A DNA stretch of 64,000 nt from Solirubrobacter sp963736505 (GTDB taxonomy: Bacteria > Actinomycetota > Thermoleophilia > Solirubrobacterales > Solirubrobacteraceae). Made by a program: the position numbers and the translations under genes. Positions 32,683-48,546 of this stretch are shown here, piece by piece (within the stretch, counting starts at the first letter, position 1; each line of letters opens with the position of its first letter). Location: NCBI GenBank assembly GCA_963736505.1, contig CAVTOZ010000004.1:124001-188000 (forward strand). Direction: 5' to 3'. Under the pieces are notes generated by a model. That model searched no databases, was not told the DNA's origin, and saw only the letters and a program-made list of their open reading frames with translations.

Positions 32683-35600
32683 ATGCGCGTTCGTGTCGTC
32701 CTGCTGACCGCGGGGATCCTGCTGGCGATCGCCGCGCCGGCCTCCGCGGCGACGTACACGGTGACGGGGACGACCGACTCCGCGAGCGGCAGCTGCACGG
32801 CCAACAACTGCACCACGATCCGCGCGGCGCTGGCCGCGGCGCTCGCCAATGGCGCGGCGACTGTCGACACGATCAGCGTGCCGGCGGGCAACTACGTGCT
32901 CACGCAGACGGCCGGCGGGGAGCTCGCCGTCAACAGCAACGTCACGATCGCGGGCGCCAACGCGTCCACCACGACGATCCGCGGCGACGGCAAGAACTTC
33001 CGCATCGTCGACGTCACGGGCGCGGGCCGGCAGGCCACGATCTCGCACGCGACGCTCACCTTCGGGACGGCCAGCAACCAGCCGCTCGCCGCGAACCAGG
33101 TCGGCGGCGTGGTGCTCGTCGACAGCGGGGCGACGCTCGCGCTCGACCACGTGCGCGTCTACAACGGCCAGGCGACGCGCGGCGGCGGCATCGCGATCCG
33201 CGGCGGCACCGCCAACATCACCAAGAGCGTGATCGACGACAACATCGGCACGCAGGACGGCGCCGGCATCCTCAACCTCGGCGCGGCCGGCGCGCCCGCG
33301 ACGCTGACGCTGACCGACTCGACCGTCGCGCTGAACACGAACGGCACGGCGGCCGGGATCACCTCGCAGGGCAACACGGGCAACGCCGTCACCGTCACGC
33401 GCTCGACGATCGCGTTCAACTCGGCCGGCTCCAACGGCGGTACCGGCCTGCGCAACGGCACCGGGACGATCACCGTCGGCGGGTCGGTCCTGGCCGGCAA
33501 CACCGGCGACGGCACGCCGGACAACTGCGGCGGGACGATCACCAACGGCGGCGGCAACGCGGACACGGGCAGCGCGTGCGGCTTCTCGCTCTCCAACGTC
33601 CAGAACGCGAACCTCCAGCTCGTCTCGAACACGCTCACGGCCGCGGGTGAGACGCAGGTGCTGACGATCCCCTCGACGAGCGTCGCCGTCGGCCTCGCGG
33701 GAGCCTGCACGGGCGCCGACCAGCGCGACCTGCCGCGCCCGCAGGGCAGCGGCTGCGACGCCGGCGCCTACGAGGTCGACCAGGTGCCGGACACCGCGAT
33801 CACCGCGACGCCGCCAGCGCTGACGAACGACAACACGCCGACGTTCGGCTTCAGCTCGCCGGAGCCCGGCGTGACGTTCGAGTGCACGCTCAACACGGTC
33901 TACGCGCCGTGCGCCACGCCGTTCACGTACACGGCGCAGCCCGACGGCACCTACACGTTCTCCGTCCGCGCCAAGGACGGCACCAATACCGACCCCACGC
34001 CCGCGACGTTCACGTTCCGGATCGACACGACGCCGCCGGACACGACGATCACCGGCGGGCCGACCGGCTTCACGAACATCACGTCGCCGTCGTTCTCGTT
34101 CACGTCGGAGGCCAACGCCACGTTCACGTGCGCCCTCACCGGCCCCGGGCAGACCGGCACGTCCGCCGCCTGCACGAGCGCGAAGAGCTACGCGGGGCTC
34201 GCCGACGGCGCATACACGTTCACCGTCACCGCCCGCGACCAGGCGCTCAACAGCGACCCGACGCCCGCGACGCGCGCGTTCACCGTCGACACCATCGCCC
34301 CCGACACCACCGTCACAGGCGGGCCGACCGGCTTCACCAACAACGCCTCGCCGTCGTTCTCGTTCACGTCGGAGGCCAACGCCACGTTCACATGCGCCCT
34401 CACCGGCCCCGGGCAGACCGGCACGCCCGCCGCCTGCACGAGCGCGAAGAGCTACGCGGGGCTCGCCGACGGCGCCTACACGTTCACCGTCACCGCCCGC
34501 GACCAGGCGCTCAACAGCGATCCCACGCCCGCGACGCGCTCGTTCACCGTCGACACCGTCGCCCCCGACACCACCATCACAGGCGGCCCGTCCGGCCTGA
34601 CCGGCAACAACGGCCCATCGTTCACGTTCACCTCGGAGGCGAACGCGACGTTCGAGTGCAGGCTCGACGGACCCGGCGCCGCGACAGGCTCGTACGCGGC
34701 GTGCACGAGCGCGAAGGCCTACAGCGGGCTCGCGAACGGCTCGTACACGTTCTCCGTGCGCGCGAAGGACCGGGCGACGAACGTCGACCAGACGCCCGCG
34801 ACGCGCAGCTTCACCGTCGACGCGACGTCGCCGGACAGCACGATCACGAGCGGCCCGAGCGGGCCGACGAACAACGCCTCGCCGTCGTTCGGCTTCGTGT
34901 CGACCGAGCCCGGCGCGACGTTCCAGTGCAGGCTCGACGGACCGGGAGCGGCGACCGGGGTGTTCGCCGCGTGCACGTCGCCCAAGAGCTACAGCCGCCT
35001 CGCCGACGGCGCCTACACGTTCTCGATCCGCTCGACCGACGTGGCCGGCAACACCGACCCGACGCCTGCCACGCGCGCGTTCACGATCGACACCACCGCG
35101 CCCGCGACCGACGTGGTGTCGGGCCCCGACGGCCCGACGACCGACGCGTCGCCGGCGTTCGCGTTCACGGCCGACCCGGGGACGAGCTTCGAATGCAGGC
35201 TCGACGGGCCCGCCGGCGACGGCCAGTTCGGGGCCTGCACGTCGCCCGCCGGCTTCAGCAACCTCGCCCCGGGCGCCTACACGTTCCTGATCCGGGCGAC
35301 GGATCCGGCCGGCAACCAGTCGACGACGTCGCGCGCGTTCAGCGTCTCCGCGGTGCAGCAGGCGACGCCCACGCCGACGCCCACCCCGACGCCGACGCCC
35401 TTGCCGGTGGCGGGCAAGTCCGTCGTGATCCAGCCGGTGAGCGGCAAGACGCTCGTCAAGCTGCCGGGGGCGAGCGCGTTCACGCCCGTCGACGTCACGA
35501 TCGGGATCCCGCTCGGCTCCACCGTGGACACGCGCAACAGCCGGATCCGGCTGTTCTCGATCCCGCAGCCCGGCAAGCCGGCCGAGAGCGCGCTCTTCTA

Positions 35601-35928
35601 CGACGGCATCTTCAAGGTCACCCAGGTCGGCGGGATCACGCAGCTGCAGCTCGTCGAGGCGCTCAACTGCCCGAAGAGGGGCAAGGCGGCGGCCGCCGCC
35701 AAGAAGCCGAAGACGCGCAAGCTGTGGGGCGACGGCACCGGCTCCTTCCGCACGCGCGGCCACTACAGCGCCGCGACCGTGCGCGGCACCAAGTGGCTCG
35801 TGCAGGACACGTGCACGACGACGCTGACCCGCGTCGCCAAGGGCGTGGTGTCGGTGCGGGACTTCGTCAAGCACAAGACCTTGCTCGTGCGCGCGCCGAA
35901 GCAGTACATCGCACGTAATACGCGCTGA
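32683..35928 (+). CDS. Tandem family member H: secreted beta-helix protein with six Ig-like repeats and FecR-like module
   Basis: 1081 residues. Signal peptide RVVLLTAGILLAIAAPASA; CTTIRAALAAALANGAATVD; beta-helix; DQRDLPRPQGSGCDAGAYE near residue 355. Six tandem domains of about 85-90 residues follow, of the TTITGGPTGFTN, FTFTSEANATFEC, ACTSAKSYAGLADGAYTF, DPTPATRSFTVDT kind. Copies 2 and 3 are almost identical in DNA (34039-34300 against 34303-34564). A (TP)n linker and the module (NCPKRGKAAAAAKKPKTRK; TRGHYSAATVRGTKW) close it. The Cys pair in each Ig unit (FEC...ACTS) suggests one disulfide per repeat outside the cell. Confidence 0.87.
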   Translation: MRVRVVLLTAGILLAIAAPASAATYTVTGTTDSASGSCTANNCTTIRAALAAALANGAATVDTISVPAGNYVLTQTAGGELAVNSNVTIAGANASTTTIRGDGKNFRIVDVTGAGRQATISHATLTFGTASNQPLAANQVGGVVLVDSGATLALDHVRVYNGQATRGGGIAIRGGTANITKSVIDDNIGTQDGAGILNLGAAGAPATLTLTDSTVALNTNGTAAGITSQGNTGNAVTVTRSTIAFNSAGSNGGTGLRNGTGTITVGGSVLAGNTGDGTPDNCGGTITNGGGNADTGSACGFSLSNVQNANLQLVSNTLTAAGETQVLTIPSTSVAVGLAGACTGADQRDLPRPQGSGCDAGAYEVDQVPDTAITATPPALTNDNTPTFGFSSPEPGVTFECTLNTVYAPCATPFTYTAQPDGTYTFSVRAKDGTNTDPTPATFTFRIDTTPPDTTITGGPTGFTNITSPSFSFTSEANATFTCALTGPGQTGTSAACTSAKSYAGLADGAYTFTVTARDQALNSDPTPATRAFTVDTIAPDTTVTGGPTGFTNNASPSFSFTSEANATFTCALTGPGQTGTPAACTSAKSYAGLADGAYTFTVTARDQALNSDPTPATRSFTVDTVAPDTTITGGPSGLTGNNGPSFTFTSEANATFECRLDGPGAATGSYAACTSAKAYSGLANGSYTFSVRAKDRATNVDQTPATRSFTVDATSPDSTITSGPSGPTNNASPSFGFVSTEPGATFQCRLDGPGAATGVFAACTSPKSYSRLADGAYTFSIRSTDVAGNTDPTPATRAFTIDTTAPATDVVSGPDGPTTDASPAFAFTADPGTSFECRLDGPAGDGQFGACTSPAGFSNLAPGAYTFLIRATDPAGNQSTTSRAFSVSAVQQATPTPTPTPTPTPLPVAGKSVVIQPVSGKTLVKLPGASAFTPVDVTIGIPLGSTVDTRNSRIRLFSIPQPGKPAESALFYDGIFKVTQVGGITQLQLVEALNCPKRGKAAAAAKKPKTRKLWGDGTGSFRTRGHYSAATVRGTKWLVQDTCTTTLTRVAKGVVSVRDFVKHKTLLVRAPKQYIARNTR

Positions 35929-35947
35929 AATCCTCACCCAACGGACA

Positions 35948-35977
35948 TTGCGCCCGCTCCAGCGCTGCGGGTAGTGT
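35948..35977 (+). promoter_or_regulatory. Promoter of family member I
   Basis: TTGCGC (35948-35953), an 18-nt spacer and TAGTGT (35972-35977), 8 nt before ATG 35986, so essentially leaderless. Same geometry as H and E. Confidence 0.58.
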
Positions 35978-35985
35978 CGGCTGTG

Positions 35986-42596
<6,611 letters not shown>

Positions 42597-42600
<4 letters not shown>

Positions 42601-43379
42601 AACTCGGCGACGCCCTCTTCGGGCGTCGACGCCTGCGCGTACAGCCGGCGCGGGATCCGGCCGGCGTTGAACGCGAGCCGGCCGCCCTCGACGCCGAGGC
42701 GGATCGCGCGCGCCATCGTGACGGGGTCCTCGGCGCGCGAGATCGCGCTCGCGCACAGGACGGCGTCGTAGCCCAGCTCCATCGCCAGCGCCGCGTCGGA
42801 CGCGGTGCCGACGCCGGCGTCGAGGATCAGCGGCACGCCTGCGCGCTCGCGGATCAGGCGCAGGTTGTACGTGTTCAGCAGGCCCATGCCGGAGCCGATC
42901 GGCGAGCCGAGCGGCATCACGGCCGCGCAGCCGACGTCCTCCAGCCGGCGCGCGAGGATCGGGTCGTCGTTCGTGTACGGGAGCACGACGAAGCCGTCGT
43001 CGACGAGCTCCTCGGCCGCCTCGAGCAGCGCCGGGGCGTCGGGCAGCAGCGTGCGCTCGTCGCCGACGACCTCGAGCTTGACCCAGTCGGTCTCGAACGC
43101 CTCGCGCGCGAGCTTGGCCGTCAGCACCGCGTCGCGCGCCGTGAAGCAGCCGGCCGTGTTGGGCAGCAGCATCACGCCGGCGCGGTCGAGCACGTCGATG
43201 ATCGAGCCGCGCTGTGACGGCTCGATCCGGCGCAGCGCGACGGTCACGAGCTCGGAGCCGCTCGCCTCCAGCGCGGCGGCGAGGGCGTCGAGCGAGCGGA
43301 ACCCGCCCGTGCCGAGCAGCAGCCGCGACTGCAGCTCCTTGCCGGCGATGGTCAGTGTGTCCGTCTCGGTCGCGGCCAT
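42597..43379 (-). CDS. thiG: Thiazole synthase
   Basis: 260 residues. SRLLLGTGGFRSLDALAAAL, LPNTAGCFTARDAV, DWVKLEVVGD with the Schiff-base Lys, VMPLGSPIGSG, LILDAGVGTASDAALAMELG and VLCASAIS are the ThiG TIM-barrel signatures. It condenses deoxyxylulose phosphate, ThiO-derived dehydroglycine and ThiS thiocarboxylate into the thiazole of thiamine. It is the last gene of thiO-thiS-thiG under the TPP riboswitch; the ATG (43379-43377) follows the thiS stop by one base. Confidence 0.95.
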
Positions 43380-43380
43380 C

Positions 43381-43587
43381 TCAGCCCCCTTGGATCGCGC
43401 GCAGGATCTCCACCCGCGCGCCTTCGTGCAATGCGGTGAGCGCCCACTCGCCGCGCGGGACCACCTCGGCGTCGACCGCCACGGCGACGCCGCGGCCCGC
43501 GGCCGGCAGGTCGAGCGCCTCCAGCGCGGCGGCGACGGTGGCGCCGTCGGCGAAGACGGCCTCCTCGCCGTTGAGGACAACTCTCAT
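43381..43587 (-). CDS. thiS: Sulfur carrier protein ThiS
   Basis: 68 residues with a ubiquitin-like beta-grasp pattern (MRVVLNGEEAVFADGATVAA) and the essential C-terminal Gly-Gly (RVEILRAIQGG). The terminal Gly is adenylated and thiocarboxylated to give sulfur to ThiG. The ATG overlaps the thiO stop by 4 nt (ATGA), so translation is probably coupled. Confidence 0.95.
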   Translation of the reverse strand: MRVVLNGEEAVFADGATVAAALEALDLPAAGRGVAVAVDAEVVPRGEWALTALHEGARVEILRAIQGG

Positions 43588-44759
43588 CCCGTCACCTCGT
43601 CCGGGAGAATCGCCCTCTGGGCGATTGCTCCCAGCGACGCGAGCGCGCAGCGCGAGTCGTCGCCGGGGACCCCCGCGAAGCGCAGCGGGTCGGCGGGAGC
43701 GGCCCAGTCCGGCAGCGGCTCGCCGTCGAGCGCCGCCGCCACCAGGTCGGCGGTGACGGGCGTGAGCAGGATGCCGTTGCGGAAGTGCCCGGTCGCCCAT
43801 ACGAGCCCCTCCAGCGCGCCCGCGCCGATCGCCGGCAGGTTGTCGGGCGTCGCCGGTCGCAGGCCGGCGATCATCTCCTCGATGTCGAGCTCGAGCACGC
43901 CCGGGACGATCTCGGAGATGTCGCGCAGGAGCTCGTACACGCCGCCGGCGGTGGGCGTCGTGTCCCAGCCGCGCTCCTCCATCGTCGCGCCGAGCACGTA
44001 GCGCCCGTCGCCGCGCGGGACGAAGTACGCGCGCTCGCCGCGGATCGTGCGCTCGACGAGCGCGGGCTCGCCGCGCAGGCGCAGCACCTGGCCCTTGACC
44101 GGCCGCACGGGGACGCGCGCGTGCTCGGGCATCGACAGGTTCGCGACGTCGACGCCCGCGGCCACCACGACGGCGCCGGCCGAGATCTCCTCGCCGTCGG
44201 CGATCACGCCGGTGACGCGCTCGCCGCTGACCGCCAGGCCCTGCACGCGGGCGCGCCGCAGCTCGCCGCCGAACACGCGCCGCAGGGCCGCGACCAGCTT
44301 GCGCGGGTCGATCGAGTGGTCGGTCGGGATGTCGAGCGCGAGCCGGACGGTCGGCGCGAGCGCCGGCTCCAGGGCGCGTGCCTGGGTCGGCCGCAGCCGC
44401 TCGACGGGCAGCCCGAGCCGCGTGCGGAACGCGGCCAGCCGGTCAAGCGCCTCCGCCTCGTCGCGGTCGCGGGCGACCACCAGCGTGCCGACCTCGCGGT
44501 AGCCCGGATCGTCGAGCTCGGCGCAGAAGGCCGGATAGCGGCTGAAGCTCTCGCGCCCCAGCTGCAGCAGCTCGCCCTCGCCGAACTCCGCCTCGGAGAC
44601 CGGCGCGAGCATGCCGGCCGCGACGTTCCACGCGCCGGGCTCGCCGGCGTCGATCACCACCACGCGCGCGCCGCGCCGCGCCGCGCGCCACGCGCACGCA
44701 AGGCCGATCGCTCCCCCGCCGACCACGGCGACGTCGAAGCTGTCTGACTGCGATGACAC
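43584..44759 (-). CDS. thiO: Glycine oxidase ThiO
   Basis: 391 residues from GTG 44759. FAD-binding DVAVVGGGAIGLACAWRAAR at the N-terminus, then GMLAPVSEAEFG, HSIDPRKLVAAL, VVVAAGVDVANL, VRPVKGQVLRL, FVPRGDGRYVLGATMEE and TGHFRNGILLTPVTADL mark the DAO-family glycine oxidase. It makes dehydroglycine for ThiG. The last 20 or so residues (LASLGAIAQRAILPDE) are encoded by a DNA repeat that also occurs at 48547-48643, so the C-terminus is probably an insertion-derived extension. Confidence 0.92.
   Translation of the reverse strand: MSSQSDSFDVAVVGGGAIGLACAWRAARRGARVVVIDAGEPGAWNVAAGMLAPVSEAEFGEGELLQLGRESFSRYPAFCAELDDPGYREVGTLVVARDRDEAEALDRLAAFRTRLGLPVERLRPTQARALEPALAPTVRLALDIPTDHSIDPRKLVAALRRVFGGELRRARVQGLAVSGERVTGVIADGEEISAGAVVVAAGVDVANLSMPEHARVPVRPVKGQVLRLRGEPALVERTIRGERAYFVPRGDGRYVLGATMEERGWDTTPTAGGVYELLRDISEIVPGVLELDIEEMIAGLRPATPDNLPAIGAGALEGLVWATGHFRNGILLTPVTADLVAAALDGEPLPDWAAPADPLRFAGVPGDDSRCALASLGAIAQRAILPDEVTG
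43601..43664. repeat. Palindromic interspersed repeat, copy inside the thiO 3' end
   Basis: The first 42 bp (43601-43642) are identical, in inverted orientation, to 48602-48643. The block contains a near-perfect hairpin, GGGAGAATCGCCC with GGGCGATTGCTCCC. A second shared stretch of 13 bp (43652-43664) matches 48547-48559; the internal segments differ in length. Confidence 0.8.
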
Positions 44760-44770
44760 TGCGGTTACGG

Positions 44771-44860
44771 CCTCCCTACGCCGGTACGACCCGGATCAGG
44801 TTCGACGGTCGGCGCCCCGGCGGCGCCCTCTCAGCCCGAGATTGGCGGGCTCCCGTGTTG
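44771..44860 (-). ncRNA. TPP riboswitch (THI element) of thiO-thiS-thiG
   Basis: On the minus strand, reading toward thiO, the sequence contains the conserved GGGCTGAGAGGGCG (pyrimidine-sensing arm) and the CCTGATCCGGGTCGTACCGG...GTAGGGAGG block (pyrophosphate-sensing arm), with a closing GGGAGCC stem. It ends 11 nt before the GTG of thiO, and its 3' GGGAGG could act as the ribosome site, so translational control is likely. thiE on the other strand is not under it. Confidence 0.93.
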
Positions 44861-44878
44861 TGCTGTGATGCTAGCGCG

Positions 44879-45487
44879 ATGACGCCGCGCGAACGCCTCG
44901 CGAACGCCCGCCTGTACCTCGTCTGCCCGGCGCGCCCGCGGGCCTGGCTCGAGGCGGCCGTCGCCGGCGGCGTCGACGTCCTGCAGCTGCGCGACAAGTC
45001 GCTCGGCGACGACGCGCTGATCGCCGCCGCGCGCGAGTTCCGCGACACCGGCGCGCTGTTCATCCTCAACGACCGGCCGGACCTCGTTGACGCGTGTCAA
45101 GCCGACGGCATCCACGTGGGGCAGGACGACGCGACGCCGGCGCAGGCGCGCGCGGCCGTCGGGCCGGACCGGATCGTCGGGCGCTCCACGCACGAGCCGG
45201 CGCAGGCGCTCGCCGCGCAGGCCGACCCCGACGTCGACTACCTCGCCATCGGCCCGGTGTGGGCGACGCCCACCAAGCCCGGGCGGCCCGCCGCCGGCCT
45301 CGGCTATGTGGAAGCCGCCGCCAAGACGATCGCCAAGCCGTGGTTCGCGATCGGCGGCATCGACGCGGGCAACGTTGTCGAGGTGACGGCGCGCGGCGCG
45401 ACCCGGATCGTCGTCGTGCGCGCGATCACGGAAGCGCCCGATCCGCGGGCCGCCGCCCGCGAGCTGCGCGAGGCGCTACATGAGTGA
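44879..45487 (+). CDS. thiE: Thiamine-phosphate synthase
   Basis: 202 residues from ATG 44879. LYLVCPARPRAWLEAAVAGG, VLQLRDKSL, FILNDRPDLVDACQADGIHV, GQDD, GRSTHE, YLAIGPVWATPTKPG and WFAIGGIDAGN are ThiE barrel signatures. It joins the thiazole and pyrimidine phosphates to thiamine phosphate. It is divergent from thiO; GATGCT at about 44867-44872 lies 6 nt before the ATG and may be a leaderless -10. The end overlaps the next gene by 8 nt. Confidence 0.95.
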   Translation: MTPRERLANARLYLVCPARPRAWLEAAVAGGVDVLQLRDKSLGDDALIAAAREFRDTGALFILNDRPDLVDACQADGIHVGQDDATPAQARAAVGPDRIVGRSTHEPAQALAAQADPDVDYLAIGPVWATPTKPGRPAAGLGYVEAAAKTIAKPWFAIGGIDAGNVVEVTARGATRIVVVRAITEAPDPRAAARELREALHE

Positions 45488-45899
45488 CGGATATTCGAGG
45501 TCGCGCAAGCGCGCCGACGAGACGCGCGCGGCGCTGACGCCGCTCGGCGACGGCGAGCGGCCGCTCGGCATCAAGCTCGCCGTCGCGCTCGCGATCGCGA
45601 GCGCGGTCGCCAACGTGATCGGCGTGATCGCCGGCGCGGGCAACGAGTCGCCGGGCCTCGGGCTCGCGTTCGCGGGCGTGATGCTCGCCGCCGCGGCGGG
45701 CATGTGGGCGCGCAACTACCTGACGCTGCTCGCCTTCCAGGCGCTGCTCGCGATCGCGATCATCTACGCCGCGCTGTCGCTGCTGTTCGCGTCGAGCCTG
45801 CTCGGCGTGGTGATCTCGGTCGGGATCGTCGCGGTCTGCTCGCCGGTGTTCTGGCTGCTCGTGCGCGTGATGGCGCGCCTCCAGGTGCCGCGCGGGTGA
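45480..45899 (+). CDS. Small membrane protein of unknown function
   Basis: 139 residues: a hydrophilic basic N-terminus (MSDGYSRSRKRADETRAALT), then about four membrane segments (IKLAVALAIASAVANVIGVI; LAFAGVMLAAAAGMW; FQALLAIAIIYAALSLLF; GVVISVGIVAVCSPVFWLL). No family recognised. Overlaps thiE by 8 nt and the TSUP gene by GTGA, so the three are translationally linked. Confidence 0.75.
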   Translation: MSDGYSRSRKRADETRAALTPLGDGERPLGIKLAVALAIASAVANVIGVIAGAGNESPGLGLAFAGVMLAAAAGMWARNYLTLLAFQALLAIAIIYAALSLLFASSLLGVVISVGIVAVCSPVFWLLVRVMARLQVPRG

Positions 45900-46630
45900 C
45901 GTTCCCGCAGGCGCTCGCCGTCCTCGCGGCAGGGTTCGTCGCGGGCGGTGTGAACACGATCGTGGGGTCAGGCTCGCTCGTCACGTTCCCGACGCTGCTC
46001 GCGGTCGGCTACCCGCCGGTGACCGCGAACGTGTCGAACGGCCTCGGCCTCACGCTCGGCAACCTCAGCGGCGCGATCGGCTACCGCGAGGAGCTGCGCG
46101 GCCAGCGCAGCCGCGTGCTGCGCCTGGCGTGCGGGTCCGCGCTCGGCGCGCTCGCGGGCGGCGCGCTGCTGCTCTCGCTGCCGTCGAGCGTCTTCGACGC
46201 CGTCGTGCCGGTGCTGATCCTGCTCGCCGTCGCGCTGATGGCGTTCAAGCGGACGCCCAAGACGTCGGCGCAGCAGGAGCACATGACGGGCGCGTTCTTC
46301 GTCGCGTTCTTCACCGGCATCTACGGCGGCTACTTCGGCGCGGCGCAGGGGATCATCATGCTCGCGCTGATGCGGTTCTGCTTCACCGACGACCTGCAGC
46401 GCCTCAACGGCATGAAGAACGTGCTGGTGATGGTCGCCAACGGCGTCGCCGCGCTGCTGTTCATCGCCGTCGCGCAGATCGCGTGGGAGGCCGCGGCGCT
46501 GATCGCCGTCGGCTCGGTCGTCGGCGCCCAGGTCGGCGCGAAGTACGGCCGCCGCCTGCACCCCGAGGTGCTGCGCTGGATCGTCGTGTTCGGCGGAACG
46601 ATCGTGGCCGTCGTCCTGTTCGTGACCTGA
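45896..46630 (+). CDS. TSUP (TauE/SafE) family membrane transporter
   Basis: 244 residues from GTG 45896. Two related halves, each opening with a GG-N-glycine-rich loop (GFVAGGVNTIVGSGSLVTFP; TGIYGGYFGAAQGIIMLALM), with about eight membrane segments, are typical of sulfite/organosulfonate exporters. The substrate is unknown; in this operon with thiE a sulfur- or thiamine-related compound is possible but unproven. Confidence 0.88.
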   Translation: MTFPQALAVLAAGFVAGGVNTIVGSGSLVTFPTLLAVGYPPVTANVSNGLGLTLGNLSGAIGYREELRGQRSRVLRLACGSALGALAGGALLLSLPSSVFDAVVPVLILLAVALMAFKRTPKTSAQQEHMTGAFFVAFFTGIYGGYFGAAQGIIMLALMRFCFTDDLQRLNGMKNVLVMVANGVAALLFIAVAQIAWEAAALIAVGSVVGAQVGAKYGRRLHPEVLRWIVVFGGTIVAVVLFVT

Positions 46631-46651
46631 TCGCTAGTGTCATCGGCCGAA

Positions 46652-48019
46652 ATGCCTTCGTACGACTGCATCGTGATCGGCTCCGGTCCCGGCGGCTATG
46701 TCGCCGCCATCCGCGCCGCCCAGCTCGGAATGAAGACCGCCGTGGTCGAGAAGGACAAGGTCGGCGGTCGCTGCCTCAACTACGCCTGCATCCCGGCCAA
46801 GGCCGTGCTGCGCGTCGCGGACATCCTCGCGGAGATCGACGACGCCGACGAGTTCGGCATCGAGGTCCCCGGCCGCACCGTCGACTACGACAAGGTCTCG
46901 GCGCGCCGCGAGAAGGTCATCAAGACGCTCACCGGCGGCGTGGCGGGCCTGTTCAAGAAGAACAAGATCGACTACATCGAGGGCGTCGGCAGCCTCGCCG
47001 GCGACGGCAAGGTCAAGGTCGGCGACGAGGTCTACGACGCGACCAAGGCGATCGTGCTCGCGACCGGCTCGGTCGCGCGCCCCGTCCCCGGCACGCAGTT
47101 CGGCGGCCGCGTGATCGGCACCGAGGACGCCTGGGCGCTGCCCGCGCTGCCGAAGACGCTGGCCGTGCTCGGCGCCGGCGCCTCCGGCACCGAGATCGCG
47201 TCCGCGTACGGCCGGCTCGGCACCGAGGTGCTGCTGTTCGAGGCGCTCGACCGCGTGCTGCCGACCGAGGACGCCGACATCTCCAAGGTCGCCGGGCGCG
47301 CGTTCGGCAAGCAGAACATCAAGGTCCACACGGGCACGCTCGTGACCGACGTGCAGTCGCACGACGACAAGGTCACGTTCTCCTACGGCGACCAGACCGG
47401 CGAGGCCGAGTACCTGGTGATCGCCGCCGGCCGCGGGCCTGACGTCGAGGCGCTCGGCCTCGAGGCGGCGGGCGTGAAGCTGACCGACAAGGGCCTGATC
47501 GAGGTCGACGGCGCGCTGCGCACGTCCGTCAAGGGCGTCTACGCGATCGGCGACCTCGTCCTCGGCCCGGCGCTCGCGCACAAGGCCTCCGACGAGGGCA
47601 TCATCGCCGTCGAGGACGCCGCCGGCATGCAGACGCACCCGATCGAGTACGTCGACATCCCGCGCGCGACGTTCTGCACGCCCAACGTCGCCTCCTTCGG
47701 GCTGACCGAGGAGCAGGCGCGCGAGAAGGGCATCGACGTCACCGTCGGCAAGGTGCAGTACGGCGCCGTCGGCGCCGGCACCGTCTACGGCGACCGCGGC
47801 GGCGTGATCAAGATCATCGGCGACAAGCGCTACGGCGAGCTCGTCGGCGCGCACATCGTCGGCGCGAAGGCGACCGAGCTGATCCAGGAGCTCGTCAACG
47901 CGAAGCTGCTCGAGGGCGGCTATCCCGAGGTGGCGCGGATCATCCACGGCCACCCGACGCTGTCGGAGGGCGTGATGGAGGCCGCGCGTGCCGCCGACGG
48001 CTGGCTCATCCACGGCTGA
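46652..48019 (+). CDS. lpdA: Dihydrolipoyl dehydrogenase (E3)
   Basis: 455 residues from ATG 46652. FAD site CIVIGSGPGGYVAAIRAAQL, redox-active GGRCLNYACIPAK (C-x4-C), NAD site TLAVLGAGASGTEIASAYGR, GVYAIGDLVLGPALAHKASD, and the C-terminal catalytic HGHPTLSEGVMEAAR with His-Pro. It reoxidises the dihydrolipoyl arm of E2 proteins. It lies about 11 kb from the E1/E2 operon instead of inside it. TAGTGT about 11 nt before the ATG may be the -10. Confidence 0.94.
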   Translation: MPSYDCIVIGSGPGGYVAAIRAAQLGMKTAVVEKDKVGGRCLNYACIPAKAVLRVADILAEIDDADEFGIEVPGRTVDYDKVSARREKVIKTLTGGVAGLFKKNKIDYIEGVGSLAGDGKVKVGDEVYDATKAIVLATGSVARPVPGTQFGGRVIGTEDAWALPALPKTLAVLGAGASGTEIASAYGRLGTEVLLFEALDRVLPTEDADISKVAGRAFGKQNIKVHTGTLVTDVQSHDDKVTFSYGDQTGEAEYLVIAAGRGPDVEALGLEAAGVKLTDKGLIEVDGALRTSVKGVYAIGDLVLGPALAHKASDEGIIAVEDAAGMQTHPIEYVDIPRATFCTPNVASFGLTEEQAREKGIDVTVGKVQYGAVGAGTVYGDRGGVIKIIGDKRYGELVGAHIVGAKATELIQELVNAKLLEGGYPEVARIIHGHPTLSEGVMEAARAADGWLIHG

Positions 48020-48542
48020 GCAGCCCCGCTTCTACTACGACCTCGCGTCGCCCGAGTCCTACCTCGTCGCCGAGCGCGCGCTGCACGCGCTCGGCGAGGT
48101 GCCGGAGTGGATCCCGGTGAGGCTCGGCGAGCCCGTCTATCGCTGCGAGCACGAGCTCGACGCCTACCGCGAGGACGTCCGGCGCCGCGCGGCCGCGCTC
48201 GGCGCGATGGAGATCCGCTGGCCGGACGGCGTGGCGGACGAGTGGGCGATGCTCGCGGCGACCTATGCGAAGGGGATCGGCCGCGGCGTCGCGTTCTCGC
48301 TCGCCGCGTTCCGGCAGGCGTTCGCCGCCGGGCGCGACCTGTCCGTGCAGGCCAACGTGCTGATCGCCGCCGCCGCGTGCGAGATGCACCCGACGGCCGT
48401 GATCAAGGGCGCCGGGATGGCGTCCACCGCACGCGCGCTCGAGGCCGACAACGAGCGCGCGCGGGCCGACGGCGTCGACGCCGTGCCCGCGATCTGGACG
48501 CCGGACGGCATCCTCGCCGGCGAGCGGGAGGTGCCCGTATGA
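47988..48542 (+). CDS. DsbA-like thioredoxin-fold protein (HCCA-isomerase-like)
   Basis: 184 residues from GTG 47988, overlapping lpdA by 32 nt; no later start keeps the fold intact. FYYDLASPESYLVAERAL is the start strand of the DsbA/2-hydroxychromene-2-carboxylate isomerase family, and FSLAAFRQAFAAGRDLSVQA is the inserted helical part. There is no CxxC, so a thiol oxidoreductase role is unlikely. The C-terminal VDAVPAIWTPDGILAGER matches the cis-Pro strand of the fold. Confidence 0.75.
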   Translation: MPPTAGSSTAEQPRFYYDLASPESYLVAERALHALGEVPEWIPVRLGEPVYRCEHELDAYREDVRRRAAALGAMEIRWPDGVADEWAMLAATYAKGIGRGVAFSLAAFRQAFAAGRDLSVQANVLIAAAACEMHPTAVIKGAGMASTARALEADNERARADGVDAVPAIWTPDGILAGEREVPV

Positions 48543-48546
48543 GAGC

